64,000 bases of DNA from Acinetobacter soli (GCF_000760595.1 NZ_BBNM01000001.1:1-64000); one strand, 5' to 3'. Shown: positions 9,157 through 17,825, counted from the first letter of the stretch. Program-made: numbers and translations. Notes: generated by a model not told the origin, from the sequence alone.

Positions 9157-9495
9157 TTAATTTCTATATATCTGATTTTCTTTAATATAAGCATCAAACT
9201 TACTCCACCCGATTAAATATATTTTCATGACGATCATTGTACTTATGGAAATTAAAAGCATCATTAAAACATCAAGCGTCTGACTCAAGTAAAACAACAT
9301 ACCATAATAAAATAAATGACAAAGCAATGATGAAACAATAGTCTTAAAATAGAAGAAAGTTAGTAAACCAAAGATAATGGCACTTACGGTAATATTGACA
9401 TATTTATGAATACCAATTCGGTAAAATATTACAATTAAAATAGAAACAATCATCATATACACAAATGATATAAAGATATTTTTAACAATCTGCAT
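9157..9495 (-). CDS. Small hydrophobic membrane protein, unknown
   Basis: 112 residues, very hydrophobic, with about four membrane segments (roughly 7-25, 32-53, 56-72 and 76-95) and a charged C-terminus. No family is recognised. The ATG at 9493-9495 is preceded by AAAAGG at about nine bases. Base composition is strongly A+T-rich compared with the surrounding housekeeping genes, which suggests horizontal origin or weak constraint. A 15-bp hairpin followed by a T-rich tract lies directly upstream and could control expression. Confidence 0.6.
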   Translation of the reverse strand: MQIVKNIFISFVYMMIVSILIVIFYRIGIHKYVNITVSAIIFGLLTFFYFKTIVSSLLCHLFYYGMLFYLSQTLDVLMMLLISISTMIVMKIYLIGWSKFDAYIKENQIYRN

Positions 9496-9525
9496 TTTGA
9501 TGACCTTTTCGAATGAAAATAAAAA

Positions 9526-9566
9526 TTTCCTCCTCCTTAGGAAGGTGTGTGCTAAGGAGGAGGAAA
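9526..9566 (-). promoter_or_regulatory. 15-bp hairpin with T-tract in the leader of the small membrane gene (attenuator-like)
   Basis: TTTCCTCCTCCTTAG (9526-9540) and CTAAGGAGGAGGAAA (9552-9566) pair perfectly over an 11-base loop. Read on the minus strand the stem runs straight into TTTTTATTTTC and then, 31 bases on, the ATG at 9495. This is terminator architecture placed in the 5' leader. One arm also contains AAGGAGG, a perfect Shine-Dalgarno sequence with no usable start codon after it. Confidence 0.6.
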
Positions 9567-10126
9567 CACGCTATACATTATCTAACTCGTAAGTCCCCTA
9601 ATCTTATTCTTTTATTCTTTATAAAATTATTATAAAGGTGTTTAAGTTATTATTCATTTTTCTATGGAAAAAATGAACAAGATAATGTACGAACTGAGTA
9701 TAGATAACTTACGCAAACTTAAAATAATCCATAGCTTACATGATTGTGAGAAATAGCTTACATTTGTCTATTTTTTATACAACATCAATTTTTAAAAATA
9801 ATTTATATTTCAATAAATTCAAAATCTTATGTATACCATTTGGTAAATTTCTCACTATATACTTACAAAAACATATAAAACCACATGTAATTAGAAACAT
9901 TTTATTTTGTATTTTTTTACTTATAAAACAGTGATTTAGTTTATAATATACATGAATCGGAAAATTCCTTATGAAAGAAGTGGCTTTGTCGATTAAAACT
10001 ATGTATTGTGTGCGGCTTATCACATAAAGACCAATGCACACCTTACATTTCTTGTTTTACCACACGTGGGCGAAGTACCAGTGCCATTACCCACTAAAAA
10101 CCTTATTGTTAGCTTTGGAAAATGTC
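9567..10126. other. A+T-rich intergenic region before the BLUF genes
   Basis: No convincing gene. It contains an 11-bp direct repeat, ATAGCTTACAT, at 9731-9741 and 9753-9763, spaced 22 bp (two helical turns). A 10-base copy of the same word, ATAGCTTACA, lies at 7929-7938 beside the tRNA. Open frames here are low-complexity, A/T-driven and lack ribosome binding sites. Confidence 0.55.
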
Positions 10127-10579
10127 ATGGAAATGGTTAGAATCTTGTACGCAAGTAAAGCAAGTCATCTACACCCAGAATTAAAGCAAGATCTGATTGA
10201 TATTTTAAACACTGCTGTTGATTTTAATTCTAGAAATGAAATAACAGGTGTACTATATTACGGATATGGTTACTTTGTGCAGTGCCTAGAAGGTGAACAA
10301 TCGAAAATCGATACGCTTTTTTATCAACATATTCTTAAAGATTCCCGACATCAAAATTGTGAAATTCTATATCGTGAATCGATGCAACAGCGCCTTTTTA
10401 AACATTGGAGCATGAAGTTTGCACCTGTAAATAAACGGTTAGCTGATTTTTTCCAACAGACCCATCTAGATGAATTTAACCCTTATCTTTTGTCTGACTC
10501 AACAATACCGTCATTCATCCAGCTTTTAAGTGAAGAACCGCACACGTTGGCAAACCAGTATCATCATCCTAAAATTTGA
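10127..10579 (+). CDS. BLUF-domain blue-light photoreceptor, first of a tandem pair
   Basis: 150 residues from the ATG at 10127 (GGAA six bases upstream). The frame is open back to 10034, but those residues are unlike any BLUF N-terminus. The protein begins MEMVRILYASK with the flavin-interacting tyrosine Y8. It then has the N in VDFNSR, the Q in YFVQCLEG, and the W/M pair in HWSMKF: the four residues that set the BLUF photocycle. A short helical C-terminal extension follows and there is no output domain, as in Acinetobacter BlsA. It binds FAD and probably acts by light-dependent protein-protein contact. The partner is unknown. Confidence 0.88.
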   Translation: MEMVRILYASKASHLHPELKQDLIDILNTAVDFNSRNEITGVLYYGYGYFVQCLEGEQSKIDTLFYQHILKDSRHQNCEILYRESMQQRLFKHWSMKFAPVNKRLADFFQQTHLDEFNPYLLSDSTIPSFIQLLSEEPHTLANQYHHPKI

Positions 10580-10612
10580 TTTCGATTTATTCTCAATAGC
10601 AGGACGTAGTTA

Positions 10613-11080
10613 ATGAAAATAAGACTGTGCTACTCCAGCATACGACCAGTGGATGCTGGCGATTTGATTGAGAATTTGAATGATATTTTAAGTAAGGCTC
10701 GTGATTTCAATGCAAAGCACCAAATTTATGGTGTACTGTATTATGCCAATAATGCATTTTTCCAGTGCCTTGAAGGTGAAGAGGAAATCTTAAACGATCT
10801 TATGCAACGCATAATGCAAGACCCTCGTCACCATGAAATTAATGTGTTTAAAGCCATTGAAATTAAAAGAATTTATTTTAAAAAATGGTCGATGAAATAT
10901 GTCCAAAAAAGCTCTAAAATTGACCTTTTTTTCCAACAGCTCAATGAAGATGGTTTTCACCCCTCCATGTTGAATGAGGATGTTCTACCCCAATTTGTGA
11001 ATGAGTTGCTGCAAGAAGAGCAAACTAAGCTGCGCCGCAAGGTGGGGCTTCATCAGCGAGGAATTAACCCTTACCTGTAA
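10613..11080 (+). CDS. BLUF-domain blue-light photoreceptor (BlsA-like), second of a tandem pair
   Basis: 155 residues. The FAD photoreceptor residues are all present: Y7 (RLCYSS), N33 (RDFNAK), Q51 (FFQCLEG), W92 and M94 (KKWSMKY). A C-terminal helical cap (about 100-145) ends in a basic tail. It is closer to A. baumannii BlsA, which links blue light to motility, biofilm and iron uptake by binding transcription regulators, than the upstream copy is. It lies 33 bases after the first BLUF gene, so the two are probably co-transcribed. They have clearly diverged and are not a recent duplication. Confidence 0.92.
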   Translation: MKIRLCYSSIRPVDAGDLIENLNDILSKARDFNAKHQIYGVLYYANNAFFQCLEGEEEILNDLMQRIMQDPRHHEINVFKAIEIKRIYFKKWSMKYVQKSSKIDLFFQQLNEDGFHPSMLNEDVLPQFVNELLQEEQTKLRRKVGLHQRGINPYL

Positions 11081-11124
11081 AAAGCCCATCTCTACGGCGC
11101 TTATACAATTAACAGATCAATGGC

Positions 11125-11607
11125 TTATAATCGCATAGATTTCGATTCACCCAGATTGTCTTGCTCTCCCGTAACTGAAGCTTTGGCAAGCTTAAATAAC
11201 GTCACAAGTTTTCCATCCCCTTCCCAATATTGCGCACCATGGCATGTGACTTGAATCAGTTGAATATCAGGATCGTGTAAACCTTCTTTAAAGAAGATTT
11301 GATAAGCAGGCGACCAGAGTTCTTCGAGCAACTGTGGATCATTAATACACTGCGCCTTACCGCTGATGGATACAAAAGAATCACTACTAGAATAAGCAAG
11401 GTTAACTTCTGGCTGTGATGCAATACTTTGAACTAATTCGGAGTGTTTGGCTCCGATGAAAAATACATTACCGTCAAATGATTTATTTTGTCTGGTCATA
11501 GGCGCACTATGTAAGTGTCCGTCATGATTAGTAAAAGTAACCATCACAATTCGACTATGCTGGATCAGTTTTTCAATTTTTTCGTAATCGTTTAAAGTGT
11601 TATCCAT
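11125..11607 (-). CDS. Pyridoxamine 5'-phosphate oxidase-like general stress protein
   Basis: 160 residues, a split-barrel flavin-binding fold of the 'general stress protein 26' group (Pyrid_ox_like). Landmarks are the strand motifs RIVMVTFTNHDGHLHSAPM near residues 18-37, NVFFIGAKHS in the middle, and SISGKAQC. It probably binds FMN or F420-like cofactors, and the substrate is unknown. It is convergent with the BLUF pair, with 44 bases between the stops and no obvious terminator hairpin. Confidence 0.82.
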   Translation of the reverse strand: MDNTLNDYEKIEKLIQHSRIVMVTFTNHDGHLHSAPMTRQNKSFDGNVFFIGAKHSELVQSIASQPEVNLAYSSSDSFVSISGKAQCINDPQLLEELWSPAYQIFFKEGLHDPDIQLIQVTCHGAQYWEGDGKLVTLFKLAKASVTGEQDNLGESKSMRL

Positions 11608-11730
11608 GATATTTTCTTCAATGTAAAAGTATCAATATGGCCTATTTATTCAGATATTTAAATTTCATCCTGTTCATGGTGTGTTGTATTTCAATACACA
11701 ATCGTCAGTTCATGTTAATTTCGCATCAGT

Positions 11731-11991
11731 TCAAGAGAATAGCGGATGATCTTCATCGTCAATGTGAATAACCTTAAAGGTAAGATCCTTATAAACTAAT
11801 TTCTCATTCACCTGAACACGATCAAGTTGGGTCCATAACTCGAAAGGAAAAAACTCCGATGTTGTTTTATAAATCCATAACCACTGACACGTTTCAGTTT
11901 TCTTGATTGGATCTACAATAAGGTCTTTCACTCGCATAAGATGGTGAATGTTCGAATATTTATCCTGTAAAGTAACGTGTCGATTATTCAT
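11731..11991 (-). CDS. Small conserved-looking hypothetical protein
   Basis: 86 residues, soluble, with no signal peptide or membrane segment. No family is recognised. It is rich in aromatic and charged residues (a Trp-rich stretch CQWLWIYK around residue 35) and looks like a small all-beta protein. It is on the same strand as the stress protein, 123 bases upstream of it, so co-transcription is possible. Confidence 0.6.
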   Translation of the reverse strand: MNNRHVTLQDKYSNIHHLMRVKDLIVDPIKKTETCQWLWIYKTTSEFFPFELWTQLDRVQVNEKLVYKDLTFKVIHIDDEDHPLFS

Positions 11992-12316
11992 AACTCTATC
12001 TTAATCTTAATTTATCAACTTAAGCCTTTTGTCATCTAATAGTTTATGCCAAAGTGCTTCTAGATCACACGTTCCAATATATCATAAGTGTTTTTTTATA
12101 TTTCTTAAAATACATAATGTATCCTATTTTATGCTTATTGTTTCGTTTTACTTAACAATTTTAAAAAGCATCATGCTAAATAACTATATTACACATCACA
12201 TAGTATGTCTGTTTTTTCAGCGTTCTATATTTCGTTCCGCTCAATCCCATCTTATCACTTGGTTTATTTTTCGATATCACTCAAAATAGTACTATTAAAT
12301 TAAGTGTGAGCGTTTC
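11992..12316. other. Intergenic region before the ABC exporter, nothing specific seen
   Basis: 325 A+T-rich bases between divergent genes. It must hold both promoters. The one sizeable open frame (12029-12289, plus) has no ribosome binding site and a low-complexity composition, so it is not annotated. Confidence 0.55.
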
Positions 12317-13261
12317 ATGACTGATGCCTTGATATTACGTGATTTGTCCAAAACTTATCGTAATGGATTTCAAGCCTTAAAAGGAATCAACCTAACTGTT
12401 CCGGAAGGTGAATTTTATGCGCTTCTAGGTCCAAACGGTGCTGGAAAATCGACCACCATCAGTATCATCAGTTCCTTAACAAAAAAAAGTGCTGGTGAGG
12501 TCAATATTTTTGGCCATGATTTAGACAAGCAACCTTCCCGTGCAAAACAATGCTTAGGTGTTGTGCCACAAGAGTTTAATTTTGGCCATTTTGAAAAGAC
12601 CTTCGATATTCTGGTGACACAGGCTGGTTATTACGGCATCCCTAAAAAACTTGCCGAGCAGCGCGCAGAATTGTATCTCGAAAAATTAGGGCTTTGGGAA
12701 AAGCGCAACATGCAGGCCAGAATGCTTTCTGGCGGTATGAAGCGTCGACTAATGATTGCCAGAGCCATGATGCACGAACCAAAGTTACTGATCCTTGATG
12801 AACCTACCGCAGGTGTCGATATCGAGTTGCGCCGTTCGATGTGGGATTTTCTAGTCGAGATGAATAATGCCGGTACTTCAATCATTTTAACCACGCATTA
12901 TCTTGAAGAAGCCGAAATGTTATGTCGCCGCATTGCAATTATTGATCGGGGCGTGATTAAAGAAGACACCACGATGAAAAGCTTCTTAAATCAGTTAAGT
13001 GAAGAGTCTTTTATTTTTGATCTGGCAGAACCAGTTGAGTTATCGAATGATCTTAACATTATTGGGGTGCGCTTTAATTTGATCGATCCGCTGACACTTG
13101 AAGTGACACTAGATAAAGCACACAGTATGAATGATTTGTTTCAGCTTTTAGAAGCACAAGGCATTCAAGTCCGCAGTATGCGAAATAAGTCCAACCGACT
13201 TGAAGAATTATTTGTACGTATGGTCGAAAAAAATCTAGAGCAACAAGGAGCGGCACAATGA
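12317..13261 (+). CDS. ABC-2 type transporter ATP-binding protein (YadG-like)
   Basis: 314 residues. The nucleotide-binding domain has Walker A GPNGAGKS (38-45), the signature LSGGMKRR, Walker B LLILDEPTAG and the switch histidine in TTHYLEEAE. A C-terminal extension of about 80 residues is typical of the DrrA/YadG group. It energises the membrane partner encoded next, with which it shares a 4-base ATGA overlap. Substrates of YadGH-type exporters are not established. The ATG at 12317 has GAG eight bases upstream. Confidence 0.94.
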   Translation: MTDALILRDLSKTYRNGFQALKGINLTVPEGEFYALLGPNGAGKSTTISIISSLTKKSAGEVNIFGHDLDKQPSRAKQCLGVVPQEFNFGHFEKTFDILVTQAGYYGIPKKLAEQRAELYLEKLGLWEKRNMQARMLSGGMKRRLMIARAMMHEPKLLILDEPTAGVDIELRRSMWDFLVEMNNAGTSIILTTHYLEEAEMLCRRIAIIDRGVIKEDTTMKSFLNQLSEESFIFDLAEPVELSNDLNIIGVRFNLIDPLTLEVTLDKAHSMNDLFQLLEAQGIQVRSMRNKSNRLEELFVRMVEKNLEQQGAAQ

Positions 13262-14031
13262 ATTTTAGTCAGCTCTGTACAGCCTTCGGTACCTTAGTAC
13301 GTAAAGAAATTCGTCGTTTTATGCGGATTTGGCCTCAAACACTGCTACCACCTGCCATCACCATGAGCCTGTACTTTATTATCTTTGGTAATCTGGTCGG
13401 TTCTCGTGTCGGTCAAATGGGTGGATTCAGCTACATGCAGTTTATTGTGCCGGGTCTGATCATGATGGCTATCATTACCAACAGTTATGCAAATGTCTCG
13501 TCAAGCTTTTTTAGTGCCAAGTTTCAAAAAAGCATTGAAGAACTGATCATGAGCCCAGTACCTTTACATCTCATTTTATGGGGCTATGTGGTTGGAGGCG
13601 TGTTTCGTGGGGTTTTGGTGGGCATTATTGTGACCATGATGAGCCTATTTTTTACCGACCTTTATATACATAACTGGTTTGTGACTATTTATACCGTCTT
13701 GGTCACATCCTTTTTGTTCGCTTTAGGTGGATTCATCAATGCCGTATATGCCAAATCGTTTGATGATATCTCGATTATTCCCACTTTTGTTCTTACCCCT
13801 TTAACGTATTTAGGTGGCGTATTCTACGCCATTAGTGCTTTGGGGCCATTTTGGCAAAAATTATCGTTGATCAATCCAATTGTGTATATGGTCAATGCAT
13901 TTCGCTATGGCATTTTGGGTCAGAGCGATGTCAACGTTTCATTGTCACTGATTGTGGTGACCTTGTGCTGCGTTCTTTTATATGGCGTAGCGTATTATTT
14001 ACTTTCTCGTGGTTCAGGAATGCGTGAATGA
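13258..14031 (+). CDS. ABC-2 type transporter permease (YadH-like)
   Basis: 257 residues with about six membrane segments and the ABC-2 family pattern, including the cytoplasmic coupling region FQKSIEELIMSPVP near 94-107 and the LTPLTYLGGVFY motif around residue 180. It forms the inner-membrane channel with the ATPase encoded immediately upstream. Its stop overlaps the start of queF by four bases, so all three genes are one translationally coupled unit. A functional link between the exporter and queuosine synthesis is not known. Confidence 0.93.
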   Translation: MNFSQLCTAFGTLVRKEIRRFMRIWPQTLLPPAITMSLYFIIFGNLVGSRVGQMGGFSYMQFIVPGLIMMAIITNSYANVSSSFFSAKFQKSIEELIMSPVPLHLILWGYVVGGVFRGVLVGIIVTMMSLFFTDLYIHNWFVTIYTVLVTSFLFALGGFINAVYAKSFDDISIIPTFVLTPLTYLGGVFYAISALGPFWQKLSLINPIVYMVNAFRYGILGQSDVNVSLSLIVVTLCCVLLYGVAYYLLSRGSGMRE

Positions 14032-14843
14032 GTGTAGAAAAATCTCTTTTAGGTAAAGAAACAGAATATCCAACAGCTTATGAACCCAGCATTTTGTTTC
14101 CTATTTCACGTTCATCTTCACGTGAACAATATGCAAACATTACAGGTGTTTCTCAGGGCAAAGATTGGTGGCATGTTTTTGAGCTTTCTTGGCTCAATCA
14201 AGACGGGATTCCACAAGTTGCAATTGGACGGATTACCCTTCCCGCAACCTCTGAAAATCTGATCGAGTCAAAATCATTAAAGTTATACTTTAATAGTCTA
14301 AACTTTCATCGTCTTGTGTCTAAAGCAGCACTAATTGACCTTGTTGAAAAAGATTTGAGTCAAGCTGCCAATGCAAAGGTCGGCTTTGAGTTGTTTGATG
14401 TAGATGCGCTCGAGATCAGCCAACCGTCTGGAATCTGTATCGATCAATTCAAACCAGCACGCTTAGAGTCACATCCAGATGCAAGCTTGCTTGCGCTAGA
14501 TGCTGATGACCAGTCACAAATCGAAGTGAATTTATATTCACATCTATTACGCAGTAATTGTCCTGTGACTGGACAGCCGGACTGGGGAACAGTTTTCATT
14601 CGTTATCAAGGTATTAAGCCTTGTTATAACAGTATTCTCGCGTATATTATTTCTTATCGTCAGCACAATGGCTTTCATGAGCAATGCGTCGAGCAGATGT
14701 ACGCCGACATATGGCAAAACTTAAAGCCTGAAAAACTGATGGTGTACGCAACCTATACGCGACGCGGTGGTTTAGACATTAATCCGTGTCGTGTATCTGA
14801 CTTGTCATGGATGCCAAGCCCTATTCGATTGGCCCGACAATAA
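14028..14843 (+). CDS. queF: NADPH-dependent 7-cyano-7-deazaguanine reductase
   Basis: Reduces preQ0 to preQ1 in queuosine synthesis; queuosine is placed at the wobble position of GUN-anticodon tRNAs. 271 residues, the long two-domain (YqcD/E. coli-like) form of the tunnelling fold. The catalytic cysteine is C178 in NCPVTGQPDWG, and the NADPH/substrate motif YRQHNGFHEQCVEQ follows about 40 residues later. It overlaps the permease gene by four bases. The coupling to an ABC-2 exporter is a genomic arrangement only. Confidence 0.96.
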   Translation: MSVEKSLLGKETEYPTAYEPSILFPISRSSSREQYANITGVSQGKDWWHVFELSWLNQDGIPQVAIGRITLPATSENLIESKSLKLYFNSLNFHRLVSKAALIDLVEKDLSQAANAKVGFELFDVDALEISQPSGICIDQFKPARLESHPDASLLALDADDQSQIEVNLYSHLLRSNCPVTGQPDWGTVFIRYQGIKPCYNSILAYIISYRQHNGFHEQCVEQMYADIWQNLKPEKLMVYATYTRRGGLDINPCRVSDLSWMPSPIRLARQ

Positions 14844-14865
14844 AATCAATAATTGAGGATCAGAC

Positions 14866-15519
14866 ATGCCATTTTTTGGTTTTACTCCATCTGAAGCATT
14901 GCTTAAAAATATTCAGACAGGTATCGAAAAAAAGAACTCAAGTGAGCCACTGTATCCATTACGCGATCAGGTAGCCCTACAAATCAATGATGAAATTATT
15001 GATGCGCTTTTAATCGAACTTGTTCGTCGCTTTCCAGAGAGCGATAAACGTGAAACCGCTGAAAAATTGGCAGGCTATGTCAAATCAACCGTTGCCGTTT
15101 TGCTTAAACAACTTTTAAGCAAAGCGCCCAATGATGTTGTAAAACAGTCCATCGAGTTTTCCGAACGTAGTTTATTTAAAACCACTGAAGGAGAATATAA
15201 AGTCGGTGAGTCACTTGATCCAGGTTTGGTCACAAATCTGAAGCATAGTTTTGCCGAAATTCAAGCAGGTAATGCTGTCGACAAGCAAGCACTGGCTGAA
15301 CTTTATAAGCAATTTGCAGATGCCACGATCCGTCATTTTATGATTGAATTTAATAAAACACTGGATTTAGGCATGATCAAACGCAAGGCTGCAGATATTG
15401 GCGCCGCCGCAGTGACCAAAGCCGTTCATATCGCCATCGATAAGCTGATTCCAAATCTAAATCGCTTAGAGTTAAAAGCGCTCGCTGAGTATCATGATAC
15501 GTTATTTTTTAGCAACTAA
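14866..15519 (+). CDS. Conserved hypothetical protein, end of the yadGH-queF unit
   Basis: 217 residues, mostly helical, cytoplasmic, with no signal peptide. I do not recognise a family. It starts 23 bases after queF with a clear GAGGAT ribosome binding site and ends 11 bases before a strong terminator, so it is the last gene of the operon. Alternating charged and aliphatic residues (about 40-80 and 110-190) suggest a helical bundle, perhaps a small scaffold or regulator. Confidence 0.8.
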   Translation: MPFFGFTPSEALLKNIQTGIEKKNSSEPLYPLRDQVALQINDEIIDALLIELVRRFPESDKRETAEKLAGYVKSTVAVLLKQLLSKAPNDVVKQSIEFSERSLFKTTEGEYKVGESLDPGLVTNLKHSFAEIQAGNAVDKQALAELYKQFADATIRHFMIEFNKTLDLGMIKRKAADIGAAAVTKAVHIAIDKLIPNLNRLELKALAEYHDTLFFSN

Positions 15520-15530
15520 AACATAGCGCA

Positions 15531-15559
15531 AAAAAACCTGGATTTTTCCAGGTTTTTTT
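15531..15559 (+). terminator. Rho-independent terminator of the yadGH-queF operon
   Basis: Stem CCTGGA/TCCAGG (15537-15542 with 15547-15552), TTTT loop, flanked by A6 and T7. Confidence 0.93.
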
Positions 15560-15642
15560 ATTGCAAAATATGGATATAGATTGCCTAAATTAAGGGATAT
15601 GTTAGCATGCGCCATGCATTGATTATTCCTTTGTAAAACCTT

Positions 15643-16785
15643 ATGTCTCCAAGCTCTCAATACAAATTTCTACGCCAGGCGCCGCGCGATGGCTTAAGCA
15701 CAGCAATGCTTCCATCCAAATGGCAAAGATTACATATTGATCCTTGGTTATGTTCTTTTTTGATTTTAAATGCCTGTCTTGGGCTGACTGTCTTATATAG
15801 TGCCTCTGCACAAGATATCGGGTTAGTCTCTAAGCAAGCCATGAGCTTTGGAATTGGCTTTATTGTCATGTTGACGCTCGCACAAATTCCACCGAAGGTT
15901 TATCAAGCATTTTCTCCTTATTTTTATCTGTTTGGCCTCTTTTCACTGATTGCTGTAATGGTATTTGGTGAAATTCGCATGGGTGCACAGCGCTGGATTG
16001 ATATTCCCGGTTTCGGAAGTGTACAACCCAGTGAGTTCATGAAAATCGGTATGCCAATGATGGTGGCGTGGTTTTTATCGCGTAAACCGCTTCCGCCGAG
16101 CGTTCCCAATGTCATGATCACCATGCTTTTGGTGGGAATTCCATTTCTTTTAATTGCAGAACAACCTGACTTGGGTACATCTTTACTGGTATTGGCCAGT
16201 GGGTTATTTGTGTTGTTTTTAAGCGGGCTCTCTTGGAAACTCATTGGTGCTGCAGTTGCTGGCGCAGGACTTTTAATTCCAATTGCGTGGGAATTCTTGT
16301 TACATGATTATCAGCGACAACGTGTACTCACACTCTTGAACCCCGAGGCAGATGCGCTCGGTACAGGCTGGAATATTATTCAATCAAAAACAGCCATTGG
16401 TTCAGGTGGATTTTCAGGTAAAGGCTTTTTAGAAGGCACTCAATCACATTTACACTTTTTACCTGAGGGTCATACCGACTTTATTATTGCAGCCTACTCC
16501 GAAGAATTTGGTTTGATTGGTGTCACCATTTTAGTGCTGCTGTATTTTGCAATTATTTTTAGAACATTCCAGATTGGATTACAGTGCTTTCATAACTACG
16601 GCCGCCTTGTTGCAGGGTCGTTAGGTTTGTCCTTTTTTGTTTATGTATTTGTAAATGCTGGCATGGTTAGTGGTATTTTACCCGTAGTGGGTGTACCGCT
16701 TCCGTTTATGAGCTATGGCGGCACCGCAATTATTACCCTGATGGCGACTTTTGGACTGGTTATGTCGATCCACACCCATCGATAA
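15643..16785 (+). CDS. rodA: Peptidoglycan glycosyltransferase RodA (SEDS family)
   Basis: 380 residues with about ten membrane segments. SEDS-family polymerase that makes glycan strands for cell elongation together with PBP2. The family signatures are visible: RWI near 117-119 after a membrane helix, the extracellular loop with GSGGFSGKGFLEGTQ around 255-268, FLPEGHTDFI, and the C-terminal PFMSYGG. The first ATG lacks a good ribosome binding site. An in-frame ATG at 15706 (MLPSKWQ) would give a more typical RodA N-terminus, so the first 21 residues are uncertain. It is followed by mltB and rlpA on the same strand. Confidence 0.95.
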   Translation: MSPSSQYKFLRQAPRDGLSTAMLPSKWQRLHIDPWLCSFLILNACLGLTVLYSASAQDIGLVSKQAMSFGIGFIVMLTLAQIPPKVYQAFSPYFYLFGLFSLIAVMVFGEIRMGAQRWIDIPGFGSVQPSEFMKIGMPMMVAWFLSRKPLPPSVPNVMITMLLVGIPFLLIAEQPDLGTSLLVLASGLFVLFLSGLSWKLIGAAVAGAGLLIPIAWEFLLHDYQRQRVLTLLNPEADALGTGWNIIQSKTAIGSGGFSGKGFLEGTQSHLHFLPEGHTDFIIAAYSEEFGLIGVTILVLLYFAIIFRTFQIGLQCFHNYGRLVAGSLGLSFFVYVFVNAGMVSGILPVVGVPLPFMSYGGTAIITLMATFGLVMSIHTHR

Positions 16786-16823
16786 TTATATTTTTTTATT
16801 TTAATTCAGGAATTTATAATACT

Positions 16824-17825
16824 ATGTTGAACATGGTAGTGAAGCAACCATTTAGACGTTTTTTACTTCTCGGCAGTTTTTTTCTTACTGCCAGCTGCTC
16901 TCAGGCGAACGACTTTATCACCGATCCAAATTATTCAGGCTTTAAGCAAAAAACGATGGCCACTTATGGTCTGACTGCCGAGCAAGTCGACAATGCGATG
17001 TCAGGCGCCAAAAATCTTCCCAATATTTTAAACATCATGACACGTCCGGGTGAGAGTAAGCCATGGTATGACTATAAAGCCATGTTTTTGAGCGAAGGTA
17101 CTATTCAGCGTGGTGTACGTTTTAAAAATCAGTACGCAGATGTTTTAAACCGCGCAGAACAGCAATTTGGTGTGCCGCAATCGATTATCTTGGGTATTTT
17201 AGGGGTCGAAACAGGCTATGGCGCAAACAAAGGCTCGTTTATCACGCGTGACGCACTTGCGACTCTGGCTTTTGGTTACCCTCGCCGAGCAGATTATTTT
17301 AGTGATGAATTAGGTGCTTTGATCGCTTGGACATATAAAGAAGGCTACCCAACCAACAGTATCGTGGGTTCTTATGCGGGTGCGATTGGTTATCCTCAAT
17401 TTATGCCAAGCAACATTACCAAGTTTGGTGTTGATTACGATGCAAGTGGGCATATTGACCTACGCAATTCTGCTGAAGATGCAATTGCGTCAATTGCAAA
17501 TTACCTTGCTCAAAATGGCTGGCAACGAAATCAACCGATTGGATTTGCCGCACGTTATACAGGTAATACGCCAGATACAATTATTGCAAAGGATCTAACC
17601 CAGCCTACCCCTTATGGCGCACTCAAAACGCAAGGTGTTACGCCGCTAAATCCGATTGTGAAAATCGATGATCTTGACTTGGTGAACGTTATACAATTAC
17701 AAGAAAATTATGGTCCTATGTACTATATTACCTATCCAAATTTTCAAGTCATTACGACCTATAACCGCAGCAGAATGTATGCCACAGCGGTTTGGTTGTT
17801 GGGTACCGAAGTCGCCAGTAGATGA
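16824..17825 (+). CDS. mltB: Membrane-bound lytic murein transglycosylase B
   Basis: 333 residues. Cleaves the MurNAc-GlcNAc bond with 1,6-anhydro product formation. The catalytic acid is E129 in LGVETGYG, and the SLT_2 domain spans about 40-330 with AGAIGYPQFMPSN in the middle. The N-terminus is a signal peptide. C25 in LTASC may be lipidated, although the -3 residue is T rather than the usual L. The start could also be the ATG three codons on. It lies 38 bases after rodA, so the two are probably co-expressed. Confidence 0.94.
   Translation: MLNMVVKQPFRRFLLLGSFFLTASCSQANDFITDPNYSGFKQKTMATYGLTAEQVDNAMSGAKNLPNILNIMTRPGESKPWYDYKAMFLSEGTIQRGVRFKNQYADVLNRAEQQFGVPQSIILGILGVETGYGANKGSFITRDALATLAFGYPRRADYFSDELGALIAWTYKEGYPTNSIVGSYAGAIGYPQFMPSNITKFGVDYDASGHIDLRNSAEDAIASIANYLAQNGWQRNQPIGFAARYTGNTPDTIIAKDLTQPTPYGALKTQGVTPLNPIVKIDDLDLVNVIQLQENYGPMYYITYPNFQVITTYNRSRMYATAVWLLGTEVASR

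Noticed and set aside
9740-10041. Open frames of 64-88 residues on both strands before the BLUF genes
   Set aside because: Low-complexity, driven by A/T-rich sequence, overlapping each other, without ribosome binding sites; one starts with GTG, and neither resembles a known protein.
10034-10126. N-terminal extension of the first BLUF protein
   Set aside because: The added residues do not fit BLUF proteins and there is no ribosome binding site at 10034; the ATG at 10127 restores the usual start.
12029-12289. 86-residue open frame in the gap before the ABC genes
   Set aside because: No ribosome binding site, composition like non-coding DNA, no recognisable motif.
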